DNA of 34,084 nucleotides from Bacteroidaceae bacterium (GCA_017445925.1 JAFSRW010000087.1:1-34084); one strand, 5' to 3'; shown: positions 7,596 to 14,759, counted from the first letter of the stretch. Numbers and translations are program-made. Notes: generated by a model from the sequence alone, not told the origin.

Positions 7596-8957
7596 ATGTT
7601 AGATATTCTTAATCAGTGGATAGCAAAGGCCAACGAGTATGTTTGGGGCTGGCCAATGATTATCCTGCTTTTGGGAACGCATATCTATCTGACCATCAGG
7701 CTGCGTTTCCCACAACGTTTTGTAAGCAAAGCTATTCATTTGAGTTTTAAGAAAGATAAAGATGGGAAGGGCGATGTGAGTCAGTTTGGCGCCCTTGCTA
7801 CTTCGCTGGCTGCCACGATAGGTACGGGCAATATAGTGGGTGTGGCTACTGCCGTTGCCTTGGGTGGACCAGGTGCTGTATTCTGGTGTTGGTTGACGGG
7901 AGTTTTCGGTATCAGCACTAAGTATGCAGAGGGACTTTTGGCTATCAAATACCGCATACGTACAAAGGATGGAAAAATGGCTGGCGGTCCTATGTATGCT
8001 TTGGAACGTGGCTTGGGATGGCGTTGGGCAGGTATTCTCTTTGCCTTCTTTACCATTGCGGCTTCCTTTGGCATCGGCAATATGGTACAGGGTAATGCCA
8101 TCAGTATGCTGTGTTATTCCACGTATGATATCTCTCCTTATATTACCGCTTCTGTAATTACTGCTGTAACGGCACTGGTGCTTTTGTTCGGCTTAAAGGG
8201 TATTTCCAGTGTTTGCAGTATGTTTGTCCCCTTTATGGCCCTGCTTTACGTGTTAGGCTGCCTCTATATTTTGTTTGTAAACGGAGCTTATGTATGGGAA
8301 GCCTTATGTCTGATTATAAAGAGTGCCTTCTCCCCAAAGGCTGCTGGAGGTGGATTTGTTGGGACAACAATTATCATGACGACTCGCTATGGCATAGCCA
8401 GAGGCTTGTTCAGTAATGAGAGTGGAATGGGCTCTGCTCCCATAGTGGCTGCTGCAGCGCAGACACGTAACCCCGTAAGGCAGGCTTTGGTAAGCAGTAG
8501 CGCTACTTTCTGGGATACCGTGGTGATTTGTGCGCTGACGGGCCTGACAATAGTAAGCAGTATTCTGGCTTATCCTGAGATTTCGCACACAGCAGGTGGC
8601 ACACTTACACAGCTTGCATTCGAGAAGATTCCCTACGTTGGTGCCCCCTTGCTAACGTTCGGCATTGTGACATTTGCCTTTAGCACCATAATCGGATGGA
8701 GTTATTATGGTGAGAAGTGTGCTGAGTATCTGGGAGGAAGTCGTATGCGTTTTCCATATAGAATAGTTTATGTGGTGATGGTTTTTGTGGGAGCTATAGT
8801 AAAACTGGAGCTTGTATGGAATTTGTCTGATTTGCTCAATGCATTTATGGCTATACCCAATTTGCTTTCCGTTCTGTTGCTCAGTGCAGTGGTGGTAAGC
8901 GAGACAAAACGTTACCTTTGGTCAGGCCATCTGGACGATTATCCCCGCAACGGGTGA
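7596..8957 (+). CDS. Alanine/glycine:cation symporter (AGCS family)
   Basis: The protein has 453 residues and about 11 hydrophobic segments. Family marks include ATSLAATIGTGNIVGVATAV near residues 69-88, the GGPGAVFWCW stretch after it, KMAGGPMYALERGL, and GLFSNESGMGSAPIVAAAAQ near residues 272-291, which is the signature region of sodium:alanine symporters (SSF/AGCS). It should import alanine or glycine with sodium across the inner membrane. It is six bases downstream of mtnN and shares its promoter; the pairing has no obvious metabolic logic. It is followed by tRNA-Ser on the same strand. Confidence 0.92.
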   Translation: MLDILNQWIAKANEYVWGWPMIILLLGTHIYLTIRLRFPQRFVSKAIHLSFKKDKDGKGDVSQFGALATSLAATIGTGNIVGVATAVALGGPGAVFWCWLTGVFGISTKYAEGLLAIKYRIRTKDGKMAGGPMYALERGLGWRWAGILFAFFTIAASFGIGNMVQGNAISMLCYSTYDISPYITASVITAVTALVLLFGLKGISSVCSMFVPFMALLYVLGCLYILFVNGAYVWEALCLIIKSAFSPKAAGGGFVGTTIIMTTRYGIARGLFSNESGMGSAPIVAAAAQTRNPVRQALVSSSATFWDTVVICALTGLTIVSSILAYPEISHTAGGTLTQLAFEKIPYVGAPLLTFGIVTFAFSTIIGWSYYGEKCAEYLGGSRMRFPYRIVYVVMVFVGAIVKLELVWNLSDLLNAFMAIPNLLSVLLLSAVVVSETKRYLWSGHLDDYPRNG

Positions 8958-9004
8958 TAATTACTATTTAGTGCAGATAATTTAGGATTTTCTTCCTTGT
9001 TTTC

Positions 9005-9035
9005 TTTGCCGTTTGCAGCAAAAGCCGTAATTTTG
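9005..9035 (+). promoter_or_regulatory. Promoter of tRNA-Ser
   Basis: TTTG at 9005-9008, then 19 bases, then TAATTTTG at 9028-9035. The tRNA begins 12 bases later, consistent with its own promoter. Confidence 0.75.
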
Positions 9036-9047
9036 CAGCCACGATAA

Positions 9048-9134
9048 GGAGAGATGCCAGAGTGGTCGAATGGACCGCACTCGAAATGCGGCGTACTCTT
9101 ACGGGTACCCAGGGTTCGAATCCCTGTCTCTCCG
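9048..9134 (+). tRNA. tRNA-Ser(CGA)
   Basis: Acceptor strands GGAGAGA (9048-9054) and TCTCTCC (9127-9133) pair fully, with discriminator G. The anticodon loop CTCGAAA sits between CCGCA and TGCGG, giving anticodon CGA, which reads UCG serine codons. A long variable arm (CGTAC...GTACC region) marks a class II tRNA, and the T arm is CAGGG-TTCGAAT-CCCTG. CCA is not encoded. Confidence 0.97.
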
Positions 9135-9149
9135 CGCTGAATACTATAC

Positions 9150-9175
9150 GGGAGCCGTTCGGGTTCCCTTTTTTT
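9150..9175 (+). terminator. Terminator after tRNA-Ser
   Basis: GGGAGCC (9150-9156) pairs with GGTTCCC (9162-9168), with one G-T pair and loop GTTCG, followed by seven Ts. Confidence 0.85.
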
Positions 9176-9320
9176 GTGTCTGATTTTCAACAAGTTATAA
9201 GTCTAACTCGTTGTACATCAACATTTTAAGAAATCCTTCACCTCTACAACAACATGATATGTCATCACAGAAAATGGTACAATATCCATGTAAAATCAAT
9301 TTATAGAAAATGTAGAGGCA

Positions 9321-9509
9321 ATGAAAGCGACTTTTGAAATTACAATCAGTATTGACGAAAACAACGTCAAAACAGCATTCGGCATGCGCAACGATTCCGA
9401 GGACATTTCCCTGGACTCAATTCAGAAAGTTTCATCTGCTGTAACGCGATTTCGCGAATGGCTATTGATAGAATTGCAGAAAAGACCAAAAAAACTTTTA
9501 AGTTCGTAA
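9321..9509 (+). CDS. Possible 62-residue protein overlapping the opposite gene's 3' end
   Basis: The frame begins MKATFEITISIDENNVKTAF and continues with a charged, well-mixed composition that looks like a real small soluble protein. A GTAGAGG stretch lies just ahead of the ATG. Its last ~88 bases overlap, on the opposite strand, the end of the DUF1294-lipoprotein gene (9422-10618). No family is recognised. The alternative is that it is a chance frame; the region ahead (9180-9320) has no clear promoter box. Moderate to low confidence. Confidence 0.4.
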   Translation: MKATFEITISIDENNVKTAFGMRNDSEDISLDSIQKVSSAVTRFREWLLIELQKRPKKLLSS

Positions 9510-10618
9510 ACAGCGGAACGGATTTCGTCGATGGTGCCGAATAAGAGGTAATATTCATACTCCACAGTGCACAGCTTCGGCATGTATTGCTTTCGAATGG
9601 GTGCGATATATGATGTGGCATCCTCGTCTGCTTCGCCTGAACGTGAGGACTGGAAGCGTCCGGCCAGAAACTGAGTGGCGCTGGGGCTATATACACCCAT
9701 CCCCCAGCCGTCATCACCCATAAATGCCATCCATTGCTCGCTGATGTCGTCGTAGTTGCCCCATCCGTGCCCGTCATGTCCGAATCGCAATTCTTCTACG
9801 ACAATGGTATCCACTGGCTCTGAAGTGAATGGATGCTCTCCTCGATAAGCATAGAGATGGTTCAGCGAAGAGATAGGATATACGGCCGGTATCTCCTGCT
9901 GATTTTCGGGAACGTCGCCATAAACGGTGTCCGTTCTGTGGCATGTGAGGCGGCAGCGAACGTAAACAACGTTATCCTTCAACTCAGTCCATTGCTCCAT
10001 TTCTGCTTCTGCAGGACAATTGTCCATGTCCCAAAGCATGGGAACGCACCTCACGTAAGTACGCTTACCTCGTTGCCATTTTTCCAGAATCCGGGCGCGG
10101 TTGCGTTTGTAGTCGCCTACTTGTATGGGATTCCAAGGCCAAGGTGACCAGAAGTCGCTCTGTCCTTCGGCTTGTCGGTTAACGCTCTGTCCAGCATAAT
10201 AGGATTGCTGGACGTATCTGCCCTCGTCGTGAACATTAATATAATTACGTCCTTGCCCACCCCGTCCAATGAAGCAGATGGCTCCGCCGCGTGTGAGGTC
10301 TTGGCGCAACGTGATGTTTCTGTTCTTGATCTGGAGCGTATCACTTGACTTGCAAGAAGTCAATAGCACAAGGGATATTTGTACAATCAGTATTAAGGGT
10401 AGTCCGTACTTGAACTTCTTGTGCATGGTTTTGTGATGCCACATTCTCATGCCTATCCAGGCTCCTAAGCTGCCACCTATGATTGCCAATCCCAATAGCG
10501 TTGCTTCTGGGATGCGCCACTTAGAACGTTTAGCTTTCCACTTGTCTATGCCATACAAGAAGAAAGTGATTGAGTTAATTGCTATGAGATATATGATTAT
10601 TATCTGCTTTGCTGTCAT
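9422..10618 (-). CDS. DUF1294 membrane protein fused to a secreted-type lipoprotein domain
   Basis: The protein has 398 residues. Residues 1-~80 match the DUF1294 family: a first helix, then YGIDKWKAKRSKWRIPEATL, then a GGSLGAWIGMRMWHHKT motif. From Met65 the same residues also read as a classic lipoprotein signal: MHKKFKYG, a hydrophobic core, and LTSC with Cys89. Residues ~95-370 form a separate domain with GGAICFIGRG, INVHDEGRYVQQSYYAGQ and WSPWPWNPIQVGDY, a pattern seen in uncharacterised extracytoplasmic proteins, probably a large beta-sandwich; no activity is assigned. Either one polypeptide anchors the domain through DUF1294, or an internal start at the ATG of residue 65 (10424-10426) makes a free lipoprotein. 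It follows the rhodanese gene by five bases on the same strand, so they share an operon. Confidence 0.75.
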   Translation of the reverse strand: MTAKQIIIIYLIAINSITFFLYGIDKWKAKRSKWRIPEATLLGLAIIGGSLGAWIGMRMWHHKTMHKKFKYGLPLILIVQISLVLLTSCKSSDTLQIKNRNITLRQDLTRGGAICFIGRGGQGRNYINVHDEGRYVQQSYYAGQSVNRQAEGQSDFWSPWPWNPIQVGDYKRNRARILEKWQRGKRTYVRCVPMLWDMDNCPAEAEMEQWTELKDNVVYVRCRLTCHRTDTVYGDVPENQQEIPAVYPISSLNHLYAYRGEHPFTSEPVDTIVVEELRFGHDGHGWGNYDDISEQWMAFMGDDGWGMGVYSPSATQFLAGRFQSSRSGEADEDATSYIAPIRKQYMPKLCTVEYEYYLLFGTIDEIRSAVYELKSFFGLFCNSINSHSRNRVTADETF

Positions 10619-10623
10619 AGTCT

Positions 10624-11037
10624 TTAATATCCGAGGTTCTCACCAAACCTTTCCTCCTCCTGAACAACTGGCTTGCCTGATTCAATCCAAGCTAAGATGC
10701 CGCCATATAGATTTACACACTTGTAACCTTTCTTGGCTAGGAGTTCTGCAGCATTAGCCGAACGTCTTCCACTTCGACAATATACAGCAATGACATTGTT
10801 CTTGGGGAGTGTAGCTTTGGCTTTTTTCACAAAGTTATCCTGTTGGACATCAATATTGATAGCTTTGGCTATATGGGCATCATAATATTCCTCTACGGTA
10901 CGAACATCAAGTACAATTGTTGTTGTGTCTGCTATCAGTAAAGCAAATCCTTCAGGGTCGGTGTTCTCGAATTTTTGCTGACAACATGCTGTTGTTAATC
11001 CCAATGTTGCTATCAGGAAGATAAATAGTCTTTTCAT
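10624..11037 (-). CDS. Rhodanese-like lipoprotein
   Basis: The protein has 137 residues. A basic start and hydrophobic core end in LTTACC, so it is probably a lipoprotein with Cys18 as the lipidated residue. A single rhodanese domain follows, with LDVRTVEEYYDAHI (residues 43-56) and the active-site loop VYCRSGRRSANAA, where Cys87 would carry the persulfide. It may transfer sulfur or act as a thiol sensor in the cell envelope. Upstream, on the minus strand, a TATTTTTG box (11072-11079) provides a promoter. Five bases separate it from the DUF1294-lipoprotein gene, the second gene in the operon. Confidence 0.85.
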   Translation of the reverse strand: MKRLFIFLIATLGLTTACCQQKFENTDPEGFALLIADTTTIVLDVRTVEEYYDAHIAKAINIDVQQDNFVKKAKATLPKNNVIAVYCRSGRRSANAAELLAKKGYKCVNLYGGILAWIESGKPVVQEEERFGENLGY

Positions 11038-11071
11038 AATATTATATTAGCCATTTCCATATATTTTTCTG

Positions 11072-11079
11072 CAAAAATA
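11072..11079 (-). promoter_or_regulatory. -7 box for the rhodanese operon
   Basis: The minus strand reads TATTTTTG, an exact TAnnTTTG match, about 34 bases ahead of the ATG at 11037. No convincing -33 box is seen. Confidence 0.55.
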
Positions 11080-11124
11080 CAAAATAAATCCTCATTCTTT
11101 ACTCTTCTTTTCTCATTTTTTTTG

Positions 11125-11132
11125 TACATTTG
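11125..11132 (+). promoter_or_regulatory. -7 box for the thioesterase gene
   Basis: TACATTTG matches TAnnTTTG and lies 23 bases before the ATG at 11156, back to back with the rhodanese promoter. The upstream sequence is a T-rich tract. Confidence 0.55.
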
Positions 11133-11155
11133 CCTTTGCGCCAAAATCAAAAGAT

Positions 11156-11566
11156 ATGGAAGAGAAAAGAAAAATGTACGTCGAGATGCCAATCCCTGTG
11201 CATACTTACGACGTTGACTATATGCAGATTGTAAGCAATACGGTATATCCAAAGTGGTTTGAGGACTTGAGAATGGCTATGCTTGATAAGCATTTCCCTT
11301 TAAATGAGATGATGAAGGAGCATAACACGCCTATTCTTGCCGAGACTCACATCAAGTACATGCACCCCATATCACTTGAAAGCAAGCCAGTTGGTCGTGT
11401 GTGGCTGTCAAAGCTTCATGCAAGCCGTTGGGAGGTTCAACTGGAAATCGTTGAAGAAGACAGGGTGTATTGCACAGGTTCACAGACTGGATACTACTTC
11501 AACCTTGACAGTCGTCGGCCCGTACGTTTCCCGGAGAGCCTTGTCGAATATTACAACTCGCTATAG
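11156..11566 (+). CDS. Acyl-CoA thioesterase, 4HBT hotdog family
   Basis: The protein has 136 residues, the usual size of a single hotdog domain. HTYDVDYMQIVSNTVYPKWF near residues 17-36 corresponds to the 4-hydroxybenzoyl-CoA thioesterase signature (Y-D-x-D...N..Y..WFE), with Asp in the catalytic region. It likely hydrolyses an acyl-CoA in the cytoplasm; the substrate cannot be told from sequence. It is followed within eight bases by the first of four gene remnants. Confidence 0.85.
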   Translation: MEEKRKMYVEMPIPVHTYDVDYMQIVSNTVYPKWFEDLRMAMLDKHFPLNEMMKEHNTPILAETHIKYMHPISLESKPVGRVWLSKLHASRWEVQLEIVEEDRVYCTGSQTGYYFNLDSRRPVRFPESLVEYYNSL

Positions 11567-11573
11567 TTCCTGA

Positions 11574-11693
11574 ATGATGAATTCGCCCGTCAACCCATCC
11601 CTTCAAAAGTATATAGAGGAAAACATCCTTCCGCGATATGACAATTTTGACAAAGCACTTAGATTAGTTGAAAAATATGGAATACACTTATAA
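11574..11693 (+). pseudogene. Remnant of an HD-domain phosphohydrolase gene
   Basis: A 39-residue frame begins MMNSPVNPSLQKYIEENILP and continues RYDNFDKA. This is the start of a family of Bacteroidales HD-domain proteins, in which FDKA is normally followed by the HRRDH metal-binding motif. Here that motif and the ~180 residues after it are missing. The frame goes directly to LRLVEKYGIHL and a stop. The tail may be the end of the same gene, joined by an internal deletion, but I cannot show this. It overlaps the Nudix remnant by 17 bases in another frame. Family assignment is from memory of the motif. Confidence 0.55.
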
Positions 11694-11817
11694 ATATCCA
11701 AGGCCGGCTGTTACTGCTAAAGCAGAATGGTTTCCTTTGTCAGCCTTACCTCAGTTGGCATTCGACCATGAGGATATAATGCAGGATGCAATTATACTAA
11801 TGAATAATTATAATTAA
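11677..11817 (+). pseudogene. Internally deleted Nudix hydrolase gene
   Basis: A 46-residue open frame joins the head and tail of a Nudix hydrolase. Residues 1-14 (MEYTYKYPRPAVTA) match the start of small Nudix enzymes of the ADP-ribose pyrophosphatase type. Residues 15-46 (KAEWFPLSALPQLAFDHEDI and the next 12) match their C-terminal end, where EAKWFPLDxLPxLAFDH is usual. The ~90 residues between, including the whole Nudix box (GX5EX7REUXEEXGU), are gone. The join keeps the frame and lies at a GCT sequence, so a deletion at short homology is plausible. It cannot be an active hydrolase. Confidence 0.7.
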
Positions 11818-11830
11818 CAAACATCAGATT

Positions 11831-12007
11831 ATGCAATTTGTAATTACAGCCTACGATGGCGAAGGAATGCTTGACAAGAGGATGGAGGTACGCCCCCTGC
11901 ACTTGGAAGGCATGGAGAGACTGAAGGATGTGCTGCAAAAGACGCTCGATGCTATGAGGGATTGTGAAGCCCGAGTGGCAAGCGAAATGGAAGGAATTAA
12001 CAAGTAG
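11831..12007 (+). pseudogene. YciI-type protein head joined to an unrelated tail
   Basis: The frame encodes 58 residues. MQFVITAYDGEGMLDKRMEV and RPLHLEGM match the N-terminal third of the YCII/YciI family (M-[KQ]-F-V-V-x-A-Y-D-G...R-M-x-V-R-x-x-H-L). The normal family continues with a G-G-L/L-L-D-x-x-G strand, which is absent. Residues 29-58 (MERLKDVLQKTLDAMRDCEA and the rest) form a charged helix I cannot place. It is either a deleted gene joined to another coding end or a new small protein built on a YciI head. It lies 13 bases after the Nudix remnant. Confidence 0.5.
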
Positions 12008-12062
12008 AGCATGAAAATGCTGCAACTATGACGTTGACCTACATCTTCCATAGTGTCAGATA

Positions 12063-12200
12063 ATGACCAGATTCCAAGAGAGAAACGGAGCTACACAATG
12101 CAAGTTATTGAAAGGTGTCGGAACGAAGATAGTACTCCGTGAGTGTCCTGACTGCGTAGCTGATGCAGCAGAGTTTTTGGAAGAGCAATTAAATGAATAG
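12063..12200 (+). pseudogene. C-terminal fragment of a C_GCAxxG_C_C family protein
   Basis: A 45-residue frame has FQERNGATQCKLLKGVGTKI and then VLRECPDCVADAAEFLEEQL. This matches the last third of the C_GCAxxG_C_C redox protein family (TIGR01909), in which the spaced cysteines are C-x-x-L...C-P-x-C. The N-terminal part with the GCAxxG motif is missing; upstream bases 12008-12062 do not encode it. The remnant ends inside the GNAT gene, overlapping it by eight bases, so translation may be coupled. Confidence 0.55.
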
Positions 12201-12696
12201 GATTATCAGGGAAGCAAGACCGACGGACGTGGCTGAGATCATGCAGGTCATGGATGCTGCAAAGAAGATTATGCGGCAGTCTGGAAATATGCACCAATGG
12301 GGAGAAGGCTATCCGTCCGAAGCTGCCATTACGGCTGATATGGAAAGGAATGGTGGTTTTATCATTGAGGATGATGGCTGCATTGTAGGCTACTTTGCTT
12401 TTCTGCCATCCCCAGAACCGACTTATGCCAAGATCTCTGACGGTGAGTGGCTTGATGAAACGCAACCATATCATGTAGTCCATCGCATTGCCAGCTATCC
12501 CGATGCTCACGGCATCTTTAGCAGCATCATGGATTTCTGCTTTTCACATGACACGAACATCCGCATAGATACCCATCGCGACAACAAGATAATGCAGCAC
12601 AACATCCAAAAGCACGGCTTCACCTTTTGTGGCATTATCTATCTGTTGTCGGGCGATGAAAGACTGGCGTATCAGAAGATTGTCAGCTGTTTCTAA
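12193..12696 (+). CDS. GNAT-family N-acetyltransferase
   Basis: The protein has 167 residues. The start REARPTDVAEIMQVMDAA is typical of GNAT domains; FIIEDDGCIVGYFAFL forms the central strands, and the end carries NIRIDTHRDNKIMQHNIQKH, the usual 'late N..M...Y/H-x-x-x-G-F' region followed by GFTFCGIIYL. It should acetylate a small molecule or protein amine using acetyl-CoA; the substrate is unknown. It starts eight bases inside the C_GCAxxG_C_C remnant and its 3' end overlaps the opposite esterase gene by 14 bases. Confidence 0.85.
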   Translation: MNRIIREARPTDVAEIMQVMDAAKKIMRQSGNMHQWGEGYPSEAAITADMERNGGFIIEDDGCIVGYFAFLPSPEPTYAKISDGEWLDETQPYHVVHRIASYPDAHGIFSSIMDFCFSHDTNIRIDTHRDNKIMQHNIQKHGFTFCGIIYLLSGDERLAYQKIVSCF

Positions 12697-13642
12697 TAAT
12701 ATCAGCAATCTCCTTTCGGGCTTCCTTTCCTTCTGGACACGGCCAAAGTGGATAGACGTGTCCCATCTTCTCCTTCACGTGCAAGCGGACATTCACGCCT
12801 GCAGTCTTCATCTTATTATAAGTTTTGACGATATCCGTATAGAACACCTCCCACGTGCCAGTATATAGCTCGGTGGGCGGCAGCCCATGCATGTCGCCGT
12901 AGAGCGGCGAGACCATCGGATCGTGGGTGTCGAGTTCGGCAGCCCAGTCCGCTCCGACGTGTCGCAGCACCTCGTTATCGAGGAAGGTGTCATGCTCCTG
13001 CAAGGCATCATCGCCTCCCGTCAAGTCAACCCATGGCGAAATGAGTATCAGGTGGCTGGGCAGGTCGATGGAGTCGGCTTTCATCTCCTGCGTCAAGGCC
13101 AGCGTGAAACCGCCTCCGGCAGAGTCGCCCGCGATGATGATGCGCCGGGCGGGGAAACGTTCCAGCAGATGGCGATAAAGTTGCATCATCAGCGGATGGG
13201 CATCTTTGGCAGTATATTGGTAGAGCATCGGATAGTTGGGAGCCACGATGCCGCAGCCAGTCGTCTCTGCCCACTCAGCCATCGCTTTCCAATGCTGCAT
13301 GTTAAAGTTCTGGTAATATGCTCCGCCGTGGATGTAGAGCAAGACGGGCTTTGAATCATCCTGAGGTGCTGACTCGAACACCTGCATGTGGCCGACCCTG
13401 TATTGCGTCACTTCGCGGGGAAACTTCACGCCGTCGGGAATCTCGATGGTACTCTTGTCCGTTTTCTCAGCCTTGCGCATAGCGTAGGTTTCCATCGTTG
13501 ACTTCTTCAATGAATGGGACACGATAAAGGCCTGTGGCGAGCGTCCGTCGATAAACCAGAATCCCAAGCCGACAACAATGACGGCAGCAATGAGTACGAC
13601 AATTGTCAGAAGCAGTTTCCTAAGTAGTTTTTTTTTCTTCAT
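12683..13642 (-). CDS. Membrane-anchored alpha/beta hydrolase (HSL/carboxylesterase type)
   Basis: The protein has 319 residues. A basic start and a long hydrophobic stretch (residues 8-30) form an uncleaved anchor or signal. The hydrolase domain shows the oxyanion motif IHGGAYYQ (HGG at 105-107), nucleophile elbow AGDSAGGGF with Ser174, an acid region around GTWEVFYTD, and His in KMGHVYPL. It hydrolyses an ester, probably outside the inner membrane; substrate unknown. It is the last gene of a minus-strand cluster that also holds a secreted esterase and an SDR remnant. Base composition is more GC-rich (CGCC/CGGC runs at ~12900-13200) than in most of the window, which hints at transfer. Confidence 0.87.
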   Translation of the reverse strand: MKKKKLLRKLLLTIVVLIAAVIVVGLGFWFIDGRSPQAFIVSHSLKKSTMETYAMRKAEKTDKSTIEIPDGVKFPREVTQYRVGHMQVFESAPQDDSKPVLLYIHGGAYYQNFNMQHWKAMAEWAETTGCGIVAPNYPMLYQYTAKDAHPLMMQLYRHLLERFPARRIIIAGDSAGGGFTLALTQEMKADSIDLPSHLILISPWVDLTGGDDALQEHDTFLDNEVLRHVGADWAAELDTHDPMVSPLYGDMHGLPPTELYTGTWEVFYTDIVKTYNKMKTAGVNVRLHVKEKMGHVYPLWPCPEGKEARKEIADIIRNS

Positions 13643-13693
13643 ATTCGTTAATTTTATGTGGATTTAATTGTTTTATCTTCATCAAGATTTACT

Positions 13694-13859
13694 TCATGTT
13701 TCCAATTTCCAACCGTTGTCTCCGTGGTATATCATCTGGTGCGTCATTCCTCCGTCAATACAGATGTTTTCTCCCGTGATGAAACCCGCCTTGTCGGAAC
13801 AGAGATAGACCACCCGTTACAACGGCCACCTTGTCTCTGAAATCCTCAATATCTTTCAT
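13694..13859 (-). pseudogene. Internally deleted short-chain dehydrogenase/reductase (SDR) gene
   Basis: On the minus strand from 13859, MKDIEDFRDKVAVVTGG matches the start of an SDR, ending in the first residues of the TGGxxGIG cofactor loop. In a different frame the sequence continues YLCSDKAGFITGENICIDGG, then MTHQMIYHGDNGWKLET and a stop at 13694. This is the standard C-terminus of the same family (LCSD-x-A-x-[FY]-I-T-G-x-x-x-x-x-DGG). About 190 residues, including the YxxxK active site, are missing, and a frameshift lies at the join. The start is three bases past the stop of the secreted esterase gene. Confidence 0.75.
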
Positions 13860-13861
13860 TT

Positions 13862-14662
13862 TTATTTCTTTTCGGTTAGTCGCTTGATATGGTCCTTCAA
13901 AATCTTGTAGGCCGGGAAAGGCATGGCGCCGTGGTCGTAGCCCTGCATCTCGTAGAGCGTCACGTCCTTGTGTCCAGCGAGCTTCAGCATGCGCCAGAAG
14001 TAGGCCTGCTCCTCGTAGCGTCCGAAGAGTTCCAGCTCGCGGTCGCCGGAGATGATGACGATGGGCGGCGCATCGGCTCGGACGTAGGTGAGTGGCGCGT
14101 ATTGGTCGATGGTGGCCTGCAGGGGCGGGATGCCCTGTTGCTTACGGATGTTGTAGTGCGTGATGCACTGACCGCTGAACGGCACGAGGGCCGCGAGCGA
14201 GTCGGCATCGACGCCGTATTTCGCCAGCCAGCGCTTGTCGAGTCCGATGATGTCGAGCAGATAGCCGCCTGCGGAGTGTCCGGCTACAAAAATCTTGCGT
14301 TTGCTGCCATTGTACCTCGCAATGTTCTTGTACGTCCAGGCCACGGCTGCTGCGGCGTCGTCGAGGATGTCGTCAATGGGAGCCTTGGGCAGCAGACGAT
14401 AGTTGGCCGCCACAACCACAAGGCCACAGTTCTTCAACTGCGGGTCGATGTGTTTCTCGCCGCCCTCGATGCCGCCACCGTGAAACCACACCACTACGGG
14501 CGCGTCCTGAGCATTCGTCGGATAATACACGTCGAGCTTGCAGCGCTCCTGGGCATAGCCCTGCGCCGCGTCGCGATACGGGATGTCGTTTACTTGATTA
14601 TACTGTGCCTTTGCAGGGCCAGCAAAGAGCAGCACTACAAGGACGAGAGTTATACTTTTCAT
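13862..14662 (-). CDS. Secreted alpha/beta hydrolase (esterase/lipase type)
   Basis: The protein has 266 residues. A signal peptide of about 19 residues ends AKA before QYNQVND. It shows FHGGGIEGGEK (HGGG at 61-64), nucleophile GHSAGGYLL with Ser130, and SGDRELELFGRYEEQ near the end as the acid region, with GYDHGAM providing the catalytic His. This is a BD-FAE/carboxylesterase-like fold. It probably removes an acyl group from a sugar or lipid in the periplasm; substrate unknown. It is upstream of the SDR remnant and the second hydrolase on the same strand. It is distinctly GC-rich; a 297-residue frame on the other strand is a by-product of that composition. Confidence 0.88.
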   Translation of the reverse strand: MKSITLVLVVLLFAGPAKAQYNQVNDIPYRDAAQGYAQERCKLDVYYPTNAQDAPVVVWFHGGGIEGGEKHIDPQLKNCGLVVVAANYRLLPKAPIDDILDDAAAAVAWTYKNIARYNGSKRKIFVAGHSAGGYLLDIIGLDKRWLAKYGVDADSLAALVPFSGQCITHYNIRKQQGIPPLQATIDQYAPLTYVRADAPPIVIISGDRELELFGRYEEQAYFWRMLKLAGHKDVTLYEMQGYDHGAMPFPAYKILKDHIKRLTEKK

Positions 14663-14721
14663 ACGTCTCAGAATCTTAGTCTTTTGTTGGGTTTGTTAAT
14701 AAATTATCCAAAATATCGCCA

Positions 14722-14759
14722 CAAATATAGCAAAAAGTCTGCAATAATTCGTATATTTG
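14722..14759. promoter_or_regulatory. Divergent promoter region: esterase and carbonic anhydrase
   Basis: On the minus strand TATATTTG lies at 14722-14729, ahead of the esterase (start 14662). On the plus strand TATATTTG lies at 14752-14759, 28 bases before the carbonic anhydrase start. Both are exact TAnnTTTG boxes. The -33 elements are not clear. Confidence 0.65.

Noticed and set aside
8939-9193. 84-residue minus-strand frame over tRNA-Ser
   Set aside because: It consists largely of tRNA sequence read backwards, a common artefact.
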